Position numbers and translations under genes: made by a program. The notes below the pieces were generated by a model. That model had not been told where the DNA came from. It made no database searches and saw only the letters and a program-made list of their open reading frames with translations. A DNA stretch of 64,000 nt, taken from the NCBI RefSeq assembly GCF_024679095.1, contig NW_026111766.1:80001-144000 (forward strand), read 5' to 3'. Below, piece after piece: positions 24,970 to 36,774 of the stretch (the stretch's first letter is position 1; each line of letters starts with the position of its first letter). The stretch comes from Eriocheir sinensis. Taxonomy: Eukaryota > Arthropoda > Malacostraca > Decapoda > Varunidae.

Positions 24970-25118
24970 CTTAAGAATAATATGTTTAGTAAGGTTTGTA
25001 ATATTAAATAAAGATGGTTGTCGGCCGGGGTCATTGGCGGGGTGGGGCCAATGAATTGCTTTGTGAAAGGATATGAGAGAATATACCGCTCACAACGCAG
25101 CTCTAATAGATGGAGGCC
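24970..25118 (+). mobile_element. LINE-C copy 1 3' UTR
   Basis: About 150 bp contain AATATTAAATAAAG and the conserved terminal segment with ATGAATTGCTTTGTGAAAGG, ending GATGGAGGCCAG next to (TAG)n. It is shared with copy 2 and the fragment at 20717. Confidence 0.8.
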
Positions 25119-25120
25119 AG

Positions 25121-25266
<146 letters not shown>

Positions 25267-25267
25267 T

Positions 25268-25620
25268 AGCAGGAGAAGACAAGGGTGAAAGAATCCAACA
25301 TGTGGATCAGTAGTAGTAGTAGTAGGATGGGTAAGGAGCCACGTTGTCGCCTGGATGAGGTGTCGCCTCTCGTTCTCCTGCTCAGGTCGTCATCCATCCT
25401 CCTCAGGGCACCAGACACTCTCCCCAAAAACAAAACCATCACAATATGGACTATGAAGCCACAGTGGTGGGAGAGTGACATTAGTGGTGATCTAGACGTA
25501 ATAGATGAAGGTGATTTAGTGTCAGGTAGTATTAGTGATATAGTTGGATGCCACAGTCATTAGCGAAACAGAGTTGATATCCATGATTATGTGTCGGGAA
25601 AATAAACATGGGTAGTAGAT
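25268..25620 (+). pseudogene. LINE-C subfamily 2, internally deleted 3' fragment
   Basis: This matches the endonuclease tail and 3' UTR of the copy at 41185-42336 (GAATCCAACATGTGGATCAG; CGCCTGGATGAGGTGTCGCC; AATATGGACTATGAAGCCAC). The coding middle is replaced by five TAG units at about 25309-25323, followed by a second small deletion. It is bounded by (TAG)n on both sides. Confidence 0.8.
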
Positions 25621-25625
25621 GAGGT

Positions 25626-26021
<396 letters not shown>

Positions 26022-27646
26022 CTGCCCTAAAATAGGGTACCGTCCCAATGCCACTAAGTCTGTGGTGATTGTAAAACCAGAGGCATACGATCGGGCCAAA
26101 ATATCATTCCAGGGCAGTAACGTGAAACTGTCAGTGACTGGCGAAAGACACCTCGGGGCAGTCATTGGAACAGCTGAATACAGAACCGAATATGTGAAAA
26201 CAGCTGTAAAGCGCTGGGAGTCCGAGCTCCAGAGGCTGAGCGAGATCGCCAAAACAGAACCGCAGGCAGCCTACGCAGCATTTACGTACGGTGTCAAGCA
26301 TAAATGGAACTACCTCATGAGGACAGTTCCTGATGTTGCTCCGCTACTAAAACCTCTGGAAGATGCTATCAGAAACACCTTCATACAGGAGATAGCAAAT
26401 GGGAGATGTCCCATCGACCAGGAGAGAAGGTTGCTGGAGTTGCCGCCAAGAATTGTTGGGCTCAGCATCACCAACCCGCAAAATCTGTCTGAGTCTGAAT
26501 TCGGGAACTCAATCCAAATCACAGCCTCCTTGACCGGATATATTATCAACCAAAATGAAATTGGAGAAGACAACCCTCAAGATATTGGGTCAATAGGGAA
26601 TTAAATCTCCATAAACAGAGAAGAAAAACAGAGAGACACTCTGAGTGACCTAGTGAGAGAACTCCCAGAAGACACAAGGAGGAGGACAGATATTGCACAG
26701 GAAGTGGGCGCTTCAAACTGGCTAACCACACTACCTATCAGGGCAAAAGGCTTCAACTTAAACAAAAAAAAATTCACTGATGCCCTTGCCCTCAGGTATG
26801 GCTAGCCAGTGGATGGGCTCCCAAACATGTGTAACTGTGGCTCACCCTTCAACCATAACCATGCCATGACATGCAAGAGAGGAGGTTTCGTCTGCATGAG
26901 ACATGATGAAGTAAGAGACGTATCAGCTCAGATGCTGAAAGAAGTCTGTCACGACGTAACTGTGGAACCCATGCTGCTCCCTCTGCAAGTCGAACACCTC
27001 GCCAGACGCACCGCTAATGTTTCGAACGAAGCACGAGTGGATGTTAGCGCCAGAGGGTTTTGAACTCGTGGACAAAGGGCATATTTTTACATAAGAATCT
27101 TTGATCCCATGCCCCATTGCCACAGAGACCTGACCCTTGATGCAGCCCACAGAAGAAACGAACAATAGAAGAACAGAGCATATGAAGAAATAATACAGAA
27201 TGTGGACCAGGGCTCCTTCACCCCGGTAGTATTCACGACGTCAGGAGGGATGGGACCAAGGGGACAGAGCTTATATGCATGACTCGCCGAAACACTGGCG
27301 GATAAGAAACAGCAGCCAAGAAGCAGTGTGGTCACCTGGATGAGATGCAGGCTGTCCTTCTCCCTCCTGAGGTCAGCCTTGGTCTGCCTGAGAGGAACTA
27401 GGTCAGCTGCACCCAAAACCACCCGCATTGCCGACCTGGACTTTGAGGCGACGGTGGTTGATAGTCGTATCAACCACAAACTCTGTTTGCTTAAGAACAA
27501 TATGTTTAGTAAGGTTTGTAATACTAAATATAGATGGTTGTCGGCCACAGTCATTGGCGGGGTGGTGCCAATGAATTGCTTTGTGAAAGGATATGAGAGA
27601 ATATACCGCTCACAACGCAACTCTAATAGATGGAGGCCAGTAGAGA
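26022..27646 (+). pseudogene. LINE-C copy 2 (5'-truncated after RT motif C)
   Basis: It starts abruptly at 'PKIGYRPNATK' and is nearly identical to copy 1 from 23510 to its 3' UTR. The RT thumb, CCHC (HAMTC form), endonuclease region and UTR are present. In-frame stops at about 26602, 26803, 27061 and several later places kill it. Where copy 1 has TAA (24058), this copy has CAA. Confidence 0.88.
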
Positions 27647-27667
27647 TGTAGTAGTAGTAGTAGTAGT
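27647..27667. repeat. (TAG)n tract 4, short
   Basis: About seven TAG units follow GATGGAGGCCAGTAGAG, the same junction as in copy 1. Confidence 0.85.
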
Positions 27668-28061
<394 letters not shown>

Positions 28062-28103
28062 AGATACCCTCTACTCCATTCTTATTACTAGATTACATGT
28101 GTT

Positions 28104-28426
28104 TGTGTTTTTGTGTGTGTGTGTGTGAGAGAGATAAACGGGGAGCGACTGCCAGCTATCTGTTACTACCCGGCGGTTGGAAGAGCGACAAACCCCCTCG
28201 GACCCGCTCAACATACCCTCGAACAGCCTGGTGACGTCAGTGGGCCAGCATCTGCGAAAATACGTCTGAAGTGAGGAGACCTGTTACTATAGATCTTGCT
28301 CACTGCTAGGTGAACAGGGGCTACACGTGAAAGAAGATAAACCCAACTTATCTTCGCCCAGTCGGGGAATCGATCCCCTGTCCTTCTGGTTGTGAGGCAG
28401 ACGCTCTATCCACTGAGATACCGGGC
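28104..28426 (-). mobile_element. SINE-2 (tRNA-Val-like head)
   Basis: The minus-strand head (28426-28356) folds as a tRNA. A 7-bp acceptor stem GCCCGGT/ACTGGGC has one G-U pair. There is an A-box-like TATCTCAGTGG, a CAC anticodon position in CTCACAA, and a B-box-like GGATCGATTCC. A 250-bp body follows, containing TGTTCACCTAGCAGTGA, and it ends at (AC)n on the minus strand. The missing CCA context, the weakened anticodon and T stems and the attached body argue for a SINE rather than a working tRNA gene. (GT)n flanks both ends. Confidence 0.75.
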
Positions 28427-28427
28427 C

Positions 28428-28429
<2 letters not shown>

Positions 28430-28522
<93 letters not shown>

Positions 28523-28556
28523 TGTGTCTGTGAGTGTGTGTGTGGGTGTGGGTGTG

Positions 28557-28606
<50 letters not shown>
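28430..28606. repeat. (GT)n microsatellite with variant core
   Basis: (GT)n is interrupted near 28523-28562 by TCTGTGTCTGTGAG and GGGTGTGGG variants. It adjoins the SINE-2 head. Confidence 0.95.
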
Positions 28607-28799
28607 ATTACAACGTCTGTATGGTGGAAATGAGACAACGGATGGAGTTAAGAAGAATTAAGGGAGAACTGTGATACCTTTTTGTGGGAGAAAGAAAAGA
28701 AATGAAACCAGAGAGAAATGAAGGCGGGAAGGGCAAGGGGGCAGGGAGAGGTCAAGATTTTTAGGGGCGGAAGGAGGGCAGAAGTGAAAACAGAAATGA

Positions 28800-29060
28800 A
28801 GGAAGGAAGAAAGAAAGGAAGGAAGGAAGGAAGGAAGGAAGGAAGGAAGGAAGGAAGGAAGAGAAGAAAAGAAGGAAGGAAGGAAGGAAGGAAGGAAGGA
28901 AGGTAGATAGGTTGGTAGATTGGTAAGTGAGAATGAAGGAAAAAGGAAGAAAAAAAAGGAAGGAGAGAAAAAGAAAGAAAAAAAGGAAACGGAGGAAGTA
29001 AGGAAGGAAAGAAAGAAGGGCTCAGGAAGGAAGATGAGGAAAGAAGGGAGACTAGAGTAC
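28800..29060. repeat. (GGAA)n and purine-rich repeat
   Basis: (GGAA)n is clean at about 28816-28900 and decays into A/G-rich DNA up to the LINE-B 3' end. The preceding 28607-28799 holds nothing recognised. Confidence 0.9.
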
Positions 29061-29084
29061 AAAGCAGTACAAAGAAAAAGCAAA

Positions 29085-31757
29085 CAGCATCAGACCTCTT
29101 GGTCCTAACTAGGCTGTTTGTTGTTGCTACCATCTACTCTAATCTACGAGTCAGAGACACAGGACAGCAAAGACGAAGGCTCCTCTCCTCCCACTAGTCC
29201 CTCCAGCCGAGGCTGACACGAAAAGGAAGAATACCATGTAGTATAGAAAAATTACAATAGAATTTTGCATGGACAGAAGGAAGATTATACACGACAACTA
29301 AGCTAACACTACTTTCTGTTAGACCGGAGCAAAATAACGGATGTTCGGGTTAGCTTCTAAATATTTGTCTAGTCGGTTTTTGAACGTGCAAATAGTTTCG
29401 CTTTCGACGATGTTTTGAGGCAAACCATTCCATACATTGATGACACGGTTGAAGAAGAAGTGTTTTGATTCATTTGAGTTAAACGCTTCCTCGTTATTTC
29501 GTATCCATTGTTTCTTGTTACACTTGATTGAGAAACTGTAAAATAATCATGAACATTAAAGCTATCGAATCCCTTGAGAATTTTAAACACTTCTATAAGG
29601 TCGCCTCTTAGCCTGCGGTTTCATAAGCTGAATAAGTTCAGCTCGTACAGTTTGTTTCGCAGTCTAGGGATCATTTTAGTAGCTCGACGCTGCACCCTCT
29701 CGAGTTTATCTATGTCTTTTCTGTAATAGGGAGACCAAAACTGAACGCAATACTCAAGATGTGGGAGAACTAACGAAGTGTACAGTGTCAATATTACTTT
29801 TTCTGATTTGTGTTCAAATGTACGACCAATAAATCCGATCAGTTTGTTGGCAGTTTTTACTACTTCTGTGCAATGTTGACTCTGTTTAAGATCATTCGGA
29901 ATTATTACTCCAAGATCTTTTTCTTTGCTGGTTTCAGAAAGTCGCATTCCGTTAATTTGATAATGAATACGATCATTGTTGATCCCGATATGCATAACCT
30001 TGCACTTTTCAATATTGAAATTAATTTGCCATGCTCGTGCCCAACCACTCAAACGTTCGAGATCAGCTTGGAAGTGTTCTTTATTCATTGTCGTAGTGAC
30101 TCTGCTGGCTGTTTTTGTATCGTTGGCAAATTTCGATATTTTACACGATAGCCCCTCGTCAATGTCATTTACGTACACTAAAAACAGAACAGGTCCCAAC
30201 ACCGACCACTGTGGAACACCGCTTTTGACATCTCGCCAGTCGGATGATATACCATTCATAACAACTCTGTTTACGGTCGGTAAGCCAGTCTCTGAGTCAC
30301 TTATTATTACGAGTTATACAGTGAGATTGCAATTTACTAAGGAGGCGGTTGTGATGAACTTTGTCAAATGTTTTCTGAAAGTCCAAATATACAATGTCTA
30401 CTGATTGACTTTCATCGTATATATTAAAGATGTAGTTGAAGAAATCGAGAAGGTTAGTCAAACAGGAACGTTTGTTTCTAAAACCATGTTGCGAGTCCTT
30501 AATTAGTCTGTTATCTTAAAAAAAAACATCATTTTTCAGCGAATGATCGTCTCCAAAATTTTTCACGCGATTGACGTTAGACTGATCGGTCGATAAGTAC
30601 CTGGTTGCGACTTGGCGCCTTTTTTTAAAGATAGGAGTTACGTTAGCGTGTTTCCATTTTAGTGGTACTTTTCCTGTATTTAGTGACTTTGAGAATATGC
30701 TCAAGAGGGGCTTGCTGACCTGATGTTTTGCCTCTTTAAGAATACGCGGGGATATTTTACCTGGGCAGGGCGTTTTGTTTACTTTAATATCATCGATAAT
30801 TTGTACTATATCACGTTCTACAATGTCGCTATTACTACTCAAGGATGTGTTATCAATATATCTAGGGGTTTCCGATTGCCTTTCGGATAAGATCTCTGTA
30901 AAAACGGAGGTAAAAAAAAAATGTTAGCGATTTCTTTATCATCATTCGTGGATTCGCCATTTATAGTTGCTATTGGGCCAATACTGGGGGTGAGAACTTT
31001 TTTATGTCTTACGTAGGCAAAAAATTCTTTAGATTTGTTTTGCAATATGAAGCTCTATGTTTATTTTATTGAGACGTATGATTCTTTTTTATTTCTCGGC
31101 GTAATCTTTGGAACTCAATTTTATCTGTTTCATTATTTGTAATCAAGTATTTGCGACGTTCTCGATTTTTATTCTCAATTTGGCGTTTGAGTTGATTGTT
31201 CCACCACTTAGGCTTCCAGTTGGATGTTGGTCTTCTTTTACGGAATGGTACGCATAAATTCACGGCTCTACTGAAAGTTTCTATGAATGTTTCCTAAACT
31301 TTATTTATACATGAGGCTGCAGAAATTTCGCTCCAGTCTGCATTCGCTAATAAATTACTTAGTTTGTCAAAATCCGCACGTCGGTAATCAGGTATTCTTC
31401 ACTCGTTTTCATGTCCTCTTTGATTTTTTTTTTTTTAAACGAAATCATTCGATGATCGTTGTCGCTGAATTCTGTACCAACACTGAGATCATTAACTAGG
31501 CTTTCTTTAGTTGTGAGAACAAGATCGAGGATGTTATTTTCGCGAGTTGGTTTATGCACATGCTGATAAAGCGCACTTTCTAATATGTTACTGTATAGAT
31601 CGTGACCTGAGTGTATATTTAACGTGTCTCCCCAACTCTTTAGTGGTAAGTTAAGGTCTCCCATAATTACAGCTTCAAATTGATCACATATGTTAGAAAT
31701 TTGTTCGAATAGTTTTCTATCTATTTCCATTGCTTGGTTTGGAGGTCTGTAAACAAT
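29085..31757 (-). pseudogene. LINE-B copy 2 (CR1-type, degraded)
   Basis: On the minus strand the endonuclease core runs from 'VYRPPNQ' (31750) through 'AVIMGDLNLPLKSW' (about 31670). The linker with 'WKPKWWNNQLKR' follows, then RT 'NVTPIFKK' near 30630, 'DWRDVKSGVPQWSVLG' near 30235 (QG changed to QW) and 'FANDT' near 30135 (FADDT changed). The C-terminus ends near 29590-29370 and a UTR continues to about 29085. Frameshifts and the loss of a catalytic Asp show it is dead. Confidence 0.82.
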
Positions 31758-32381
31758 GCAACATTCGCGGTGTTCGTTCTAATTTTTATTCTGTGGAACA
31801 CCATCTCTCCTCCTCTAAACCTCACCTTCTCTTCCTCATCGAAACACAGGTTTCTGAGGTTACTGACAGCAATGTCAACTCAGTTCCCTCCTACTATCTA
31901 TATCCTAAATTTCAATCCAATGGATGATGTTGCGTCTACGTGCGCAGCAACGACATCGTTTGCGCTCGTGCCCACGACCGTGATTCCTCAGAATTTTCCA
32001 CCATCTGGCTAAGACTTCATTGTCATTCTCTTACTAAATGCATCTGTGCTGTCTATCTCTCATCTAACTCTTCTAACTATGTAAAATTCCTTGACTACTT
32101 GAACTCTAAAGTGGAGCACATCTTGACCCACTCTCCCTTCATTCAAATCTCCATCCAAGGAGATTATAATGTTCACCACCACCTTTGGCTTTCATCTTCT
32201 TTCACTGACCATTCTGGTGAACAACCCTACAACTTTGCTATCCTCAACGATCTAGAACCAGTTGGTTCAACACCCTACACTTATTCCTGACCGTCTTGGA
32301 GAAAGGCCTCTTCCTTACCTCTAACCCTTCTGCATATTCTGTCAAACTGTTATTTCCATTGGGCTCCTCCGATCACAACCT

Positions 32382-32385
<4 letters not shown>
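31758..32385 (+). pseudogene. LINE-A copy 5 (endonuclease fragment)
   Basis: The plus strand reads from 'NIRGVRSNFYSVEHHLSSS' through 'YLSSNSSNYVKFLDYLNSK' and 'PLGSSDHN'. It then turns into (CT)n. It begins exactly where the opposite-strand LINE-B copy starts and ends in the endonuclease. The RT is absent. Confidence 0.8.

Positions 32386-32443
<58 letters not shown>
32385..32443. repeat. (CT)n microsatellite
   Basis: About 60 bp replace the LINE-A remainder and precede the LINE-D 5' region. Confidence 0.97.
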
Positions 32444-32448
<5 letters not shown>

Positions 32449-32739
32449 AGTGACCTGAGAGTGTAATGTACGATGTGTAGTGTCATAGTGACAGTGCAGT
32501 GATCCAGTGCAGTACATTTAATATTACAAGGTGTATGCCTGGCAGCGGCGACACTGCGATGAATCCTGTCTGCTCGCCCTTCCCCTACATCTCTCTACCC
32601 GGAAAAAGAGTATTCCCAGGGGGGATACGCCTGACCTGACTGCACCTGCACTACCTGACACTTGCCTCCTCGCCTCTCCCCCCCCCCCCACTCCCTCCCT
32701 CATCCCTGCCTCCACTCACCCACTCAAGTTTCCTACGCC

Positions 32740-33255
32740 ATGGCGTCTCCCACCTTGCCCACTTCTCCAACAGACTCACCTAGTGGCAGACCATCTCTCC
32801 TACACCCTACCACGGAATACCTGCATACAAACTTTACTAAGGTACAACTTCAAAAGCACTGCCGTTCCCTAGACCTGACGAATGTGTGGGCCACGAAAGA
32901 TACTTTGGTGGAAATGATTATGGATGCAGCAAAGGAGAATATGGCAACACCGGAGATCATCCCCCCACACCCTCAACCTGACCGTGACACAGACACCCAC
33001 GCCAACTCAGATAGCGAGGAACAAACACCAACTCTCGAACATGTGTCACAGGATCTGAAAGAAAGCCATGAACAACTAAAAATGGAAATTAGCAAAATAT
33101 ACTCGCTAGTGGACAACATACAATCCCGCCTGACATCCCTAGAGGTGGGAAGCGTGGGACAGCAAGGCTCAGAGGTCACACCGGCTCCCAGTGTGTCATC
33201 CCAGCACAGCACCCTCGATACAATCAGTGACCTCATCAACCGTGTGACTGCACTA
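32740..33255 (+). pseudogene. LINE-D ORF1, first part (SAP-like and coiled coil)
   Basis: The chosen ATG at 32740 (GCCATGG) lies 26 codons into a longer frame. Residues about 25-55 ('FTKVQLQKHCRSLDLTNVW', 'KDTLVEMI') resemble a SAP DNA-binding helix pair. An acidic linker follows, then a coiled coil ('ISKIYSLVDNIQSRLTSLEV', 'LINRVTALE'). The frame is cut at 33255 by the nested LINE-B 3' end. Confidence 0.65.
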
Positions 33256-35440
33256 GAAACATGGAAACATGGAAACATGGAAATGCAGGCAACAGAAAGC
33301 CAATTGGTTCATTACGTGGTTGCCCGCTTTGGTGATTTAATCTGCTCGACAGCCACTTGGGGCCTGGGGAGCAGATGAAAGCACCTCGACATTGAGGAGC
33401 AGATGAAAAGCACTTCGATATTGAGGAACAGATACATGAACATAGAAATACACGGAGACTGGGAGCGGACGAGTGGCCTACACAGGGCAGCCCCAGAATC
33501 CCCCCAAATACTCACGGTGGGTGAGGTGCAGTTTCAGGGGCACAGGTGGAGGCTTGATCCTCGTTTTACCGGCGGTACTAGGCACGGCACCAGTAACCTG
33601 TCACCTTACTGCACCCACACCTCACTCCACCTGTCATACGGACATTAACTGTTGTTGTACTCTATTGTTGACTTACGCTACTTGCAATCTAGGTTGTGGG
33701 GGAGAATTATATGAATATAGGTTGAGGTCTTGCTGCAGTCTGTCTGAAAATATGTACCTCAATATTCAGTTCACTCCTGACGCAGCGAAGTGACGGTCGA
33801 TTCTATATTTGAAAGGAATTGATGGTATTCGCATTTACTACTTCTGAAGGAAGATTGTTCCAGTGACGAATGACTCGGTTTGAAAAGAAACTCCTTCCGA
33901 TGTCTGTGTTACATCGACTCGACTGAATGGGTAAGCCGTTATTTCTAGTTCTTAGGTTGGTTTGTAGTTCAAAGAATTTGGAGTAATCGACGTTATTGAA
34001 GTTTTTCAGATACTTGAAGACTTGAATCATATCCCCTCGCAGGAGCCTTTTCTCCAATGTAAAGAGATTGAGTCGCTTGAGTCGTTCCTCGTACGGTTGA
34101 GCCCTTAAGGTTGGAATCATCTTTGTGGCGCGTCGTTGAATCCTTTCCAATAAATCAATGTCTTTTCTGTAATTACTGCATACTCGAGGTGCGGTCTTAC
34201 CATGGAATTATACAAGGCTAGCATCACATCTGGCGTTTTATACTCGAAGCTCCTCGCTATGAGCCCGAGCATAGTGTTGGCTTTGTTGTAGGCTTTTTTA
34301 CAGTGATTCGCGTGTTTCAGGTCACTGCTGATAGTGACTCCAAGATCCTTTTCCTCCTGCATCGCTTGCAGAGGTTTCCCATTCATGATGTATGTGTGGT
34401 TACTATTTCTGGACCCAATGTGCATGACTTTGCGTTTGTCAACATTAAAGGACATTTGCCATTTTTCTGACCATTCGATAATGTGATTGAGGTCTTTCTG
34501 AATGATTTCGCAGTCGGTCTTTGTGAGGGCCTTTCCACCCACCTTGGTGTCATCAGCAAATTTCGATATTGTTGATTTCAATCCTGATTCGAGGTCGTTG
34601 ATATATATGATGAAGAGAATGGGTCCCAGCACTGACCCTTGAGGCACTCCACTAGTGACTGGAAGCCAATCGGAAGGCTGTCCGTTTAGTAGTACTCGTT
34701 GTTTTCTGCCGGTGAGTCAATCTCTTATCCACGCGATCAGATTGGCCGAGTGCAGTTTCTTAAGGAGTCGCTCGTGCGGTACCTTGTCGAAGGCTTTCTG
34801 AAAGTCCAGGTATATAACATCACTGGGGATGTGGGCATCCCAGTTCTTATATATACCTTGGAAGAAGTCTAATAAATTTGTTAGGCATGAGCGCTTGTTT
34901 CTGAAGCCATGCTGGGTGTCGGAGATTACATTATTGTCTTCTAGAAACTTGGCAAGTTTGTCTCTAATAATATTTTCGAGTATTTTTTCCTGCCACTGAT
35001 ATCAAACTTATGGGCCTGTAGTTTAATGTAACGCTTTTGTTTCCTTTTTCTGAAAATCGGTGTTACGTTCGCCATCTTCCAGTCTTCCGGGACCTTGTCC
35101 AATTTAACAGACTGGTTGAATATGCTAGTGAGTGGCTGAAGTATTTGTTGGTTAAGCTCTTTAAATAACCGTGGTGACAAACCGTCGGGTCCCGTTGACT
35201 TGTTCGTGTCGAGTTTGTCCAAATACTTTTTAACTTCTTGGTCGCATATTGTGTCAATTTCCAGGGGCGTGATCTCACTCGGCGGGTCAGGGCTCTCGGG
35301 AATGGTTTCGATGTCCTCGACTGTGAATACGGATGCGAAGTTACTGTTGAGGATTCTGGCCATCTGTTTACTGTCCTGAGTTACAGATCCAGTTTCATCT
35401 ATCAGGGGACCAATATTGGATTTTATAGGACCAATATTGG
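33256..35440 (-). pseudogene. LINE-B copy 3, nested inside LINE-D ORF1
   Basis: The minus strand reads RT N-terminal part (35440-34941, with 'NVTPIFRK' after 'DKVPEDWKMA'), 'PQGSVLGPILFIIYINDLE' and 'FADDTKVGG' (34540-34640), the C-terminal domain ('RVIRHWNNLPSEVVNANT' near 33860), then a UTR. The UTR ends in CATGTTTC repeats at 33256-33275, the typical CR1-style terminal repeat. Frameshifts occur near 34140, 34650 and 34940. The UTR segment at about 33440-33770 has no match in the related copy at 48135 and may be a further small insertion. Confidence 0.8.
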
Positions 35441-35444
35441 ATTT

Positions 35445-36716
35445 TAGGGTACCAGAAGAAAAAAGTATCGAGGAACAGATGACACACCGCCCTCCCAGCC
35501 AGGAATTTACACTACTGGAACAACGTATCGCTACTCTAGAGGCAACAGCGAGGTCGGGACACCTCAACGACTCACCAGCCGGCGACACCGCCCCTCAAGG
35601 TCAGGTCACAGGCGTGTCCACTACACCAAACACCCTTCTTCTCGGTGACGTCAATCTCAAGAATTTAAGGATGTGTGACCTGTCAAACAAATGCAGGATA
35701 AGAACTCTGCATGAAGCCAACCTTGACCTGATAAAAGCCTGGGTGCAGGAGAAACTTGCTTTGGTTCCTGCATCTTGTGTCATTTATGGCGGCCTCTTCG
35801 ACCTGCTGGACGACACGGCGGACACAGAAAACATAATCAACAATCTCAGTGCACTAATATGTGAGTTGAAAAACAAAAATGAAAACATGGCTATCTACGT
35901 GCCAGCTCGTACCCAGTGTGTACAGTGAATCAATGCAAGAGAAAATTAATGATTTAAATGCACAAATCAGTAAATGGAGTGAAATAAATAGCATCTCTAT
36001 AATCAACCTTGAACCTGCGTTCAGACTACGGACAGGTGAAGTAGACAAGGCATGCTATGATTTACCAGGCGAGTACCAGGGCACACTGATTAACAGGCTT
36101 GGGGCCACCAGGCTGCTCACCGCTATTGGAAAGCATAATGCTTCTCTGAGAACGTGCATAGACTGGGAAAACTTGAAAAAGAATCAAATCGCTTTCAACA
36201 CAAGCGAGCGACGAGGCTCAGCACCAGCCTCCCGCCATCCTCACCCCCCATCCCCCCCATCACAACCAGGACAGCGACGGGTGCCAAGTGGTGGCTAGGA
36301 AACGTCGCAGGTCAGGTCGCAGCCCGGCACCTGACCACCCTGGGGCCAGAAGGAACCCTCGGGGACACGGACAGCCCCTTAGGTCCTATCCCACTCACCA
36401 CACCCATTACTCTGTCCCCATAAGAAACCAATGGGAGGGGCAGGCTGACCACCCCACCTCACACCCCGGGACCCAGCATGACATGAATGCAGGAAGCAGA
36501 GAACGCCCCCCATCCCCCTTACTGCGATGATGGCCGCCCCCTTCGAGGATCATACCAATCAACGGACAGTGATAGTGCGTACATGCGTAAAGGCTGCTAC
36601 AATTGTGGTGAGTTAAATCACAGACAATCCATGTGCAGATACGACCACAAAATTCGATGTACTTCCTGCCACAGATACGGCCATAAGAACAGACTGTGTA
36701 ATGTCTACAGTGCATA
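35445..36716 (+). pseudogene. LINE-D ORF1, second part (SGNH-like, two zinc knuckles)
   Basis: Coiled coil resumes ('KSIEEQMTHR', 'LLEQRIATLEA'). An SGNH-like domain follows with 'TLLLGDVNLKNL' (GDV in place of GDS), 'YGGLFDLLD' (GGxND-like) and 'GTLINRLGATRLLTAI' (block V without the usual Asp-x-x-His). A frameshift falls near 35885-35925 and another near 36290-36480. Two CCHC knuckles end it: CYNCGELNHRQSMC and CTSCHRYGHKNRLC. The domain looks catalytically dead as an esterase, while the knuckles are intact. Confidence 0.7.
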
Positions 36717-36774
36717 GGAACATGGCGAGGAAGAAACGGCCGCCGAGTCACTACTAAGTAAGGACTGCTTAACA

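Noticed and set aside
28356..28426. A functional tRNA-Val gene on the minus strand
   Set aside because: Anticodon stem has a C-C mismatch, the T-loop and D-stem are weak, and a SINE body continues from the 3' end, so a SINE head is the better call.
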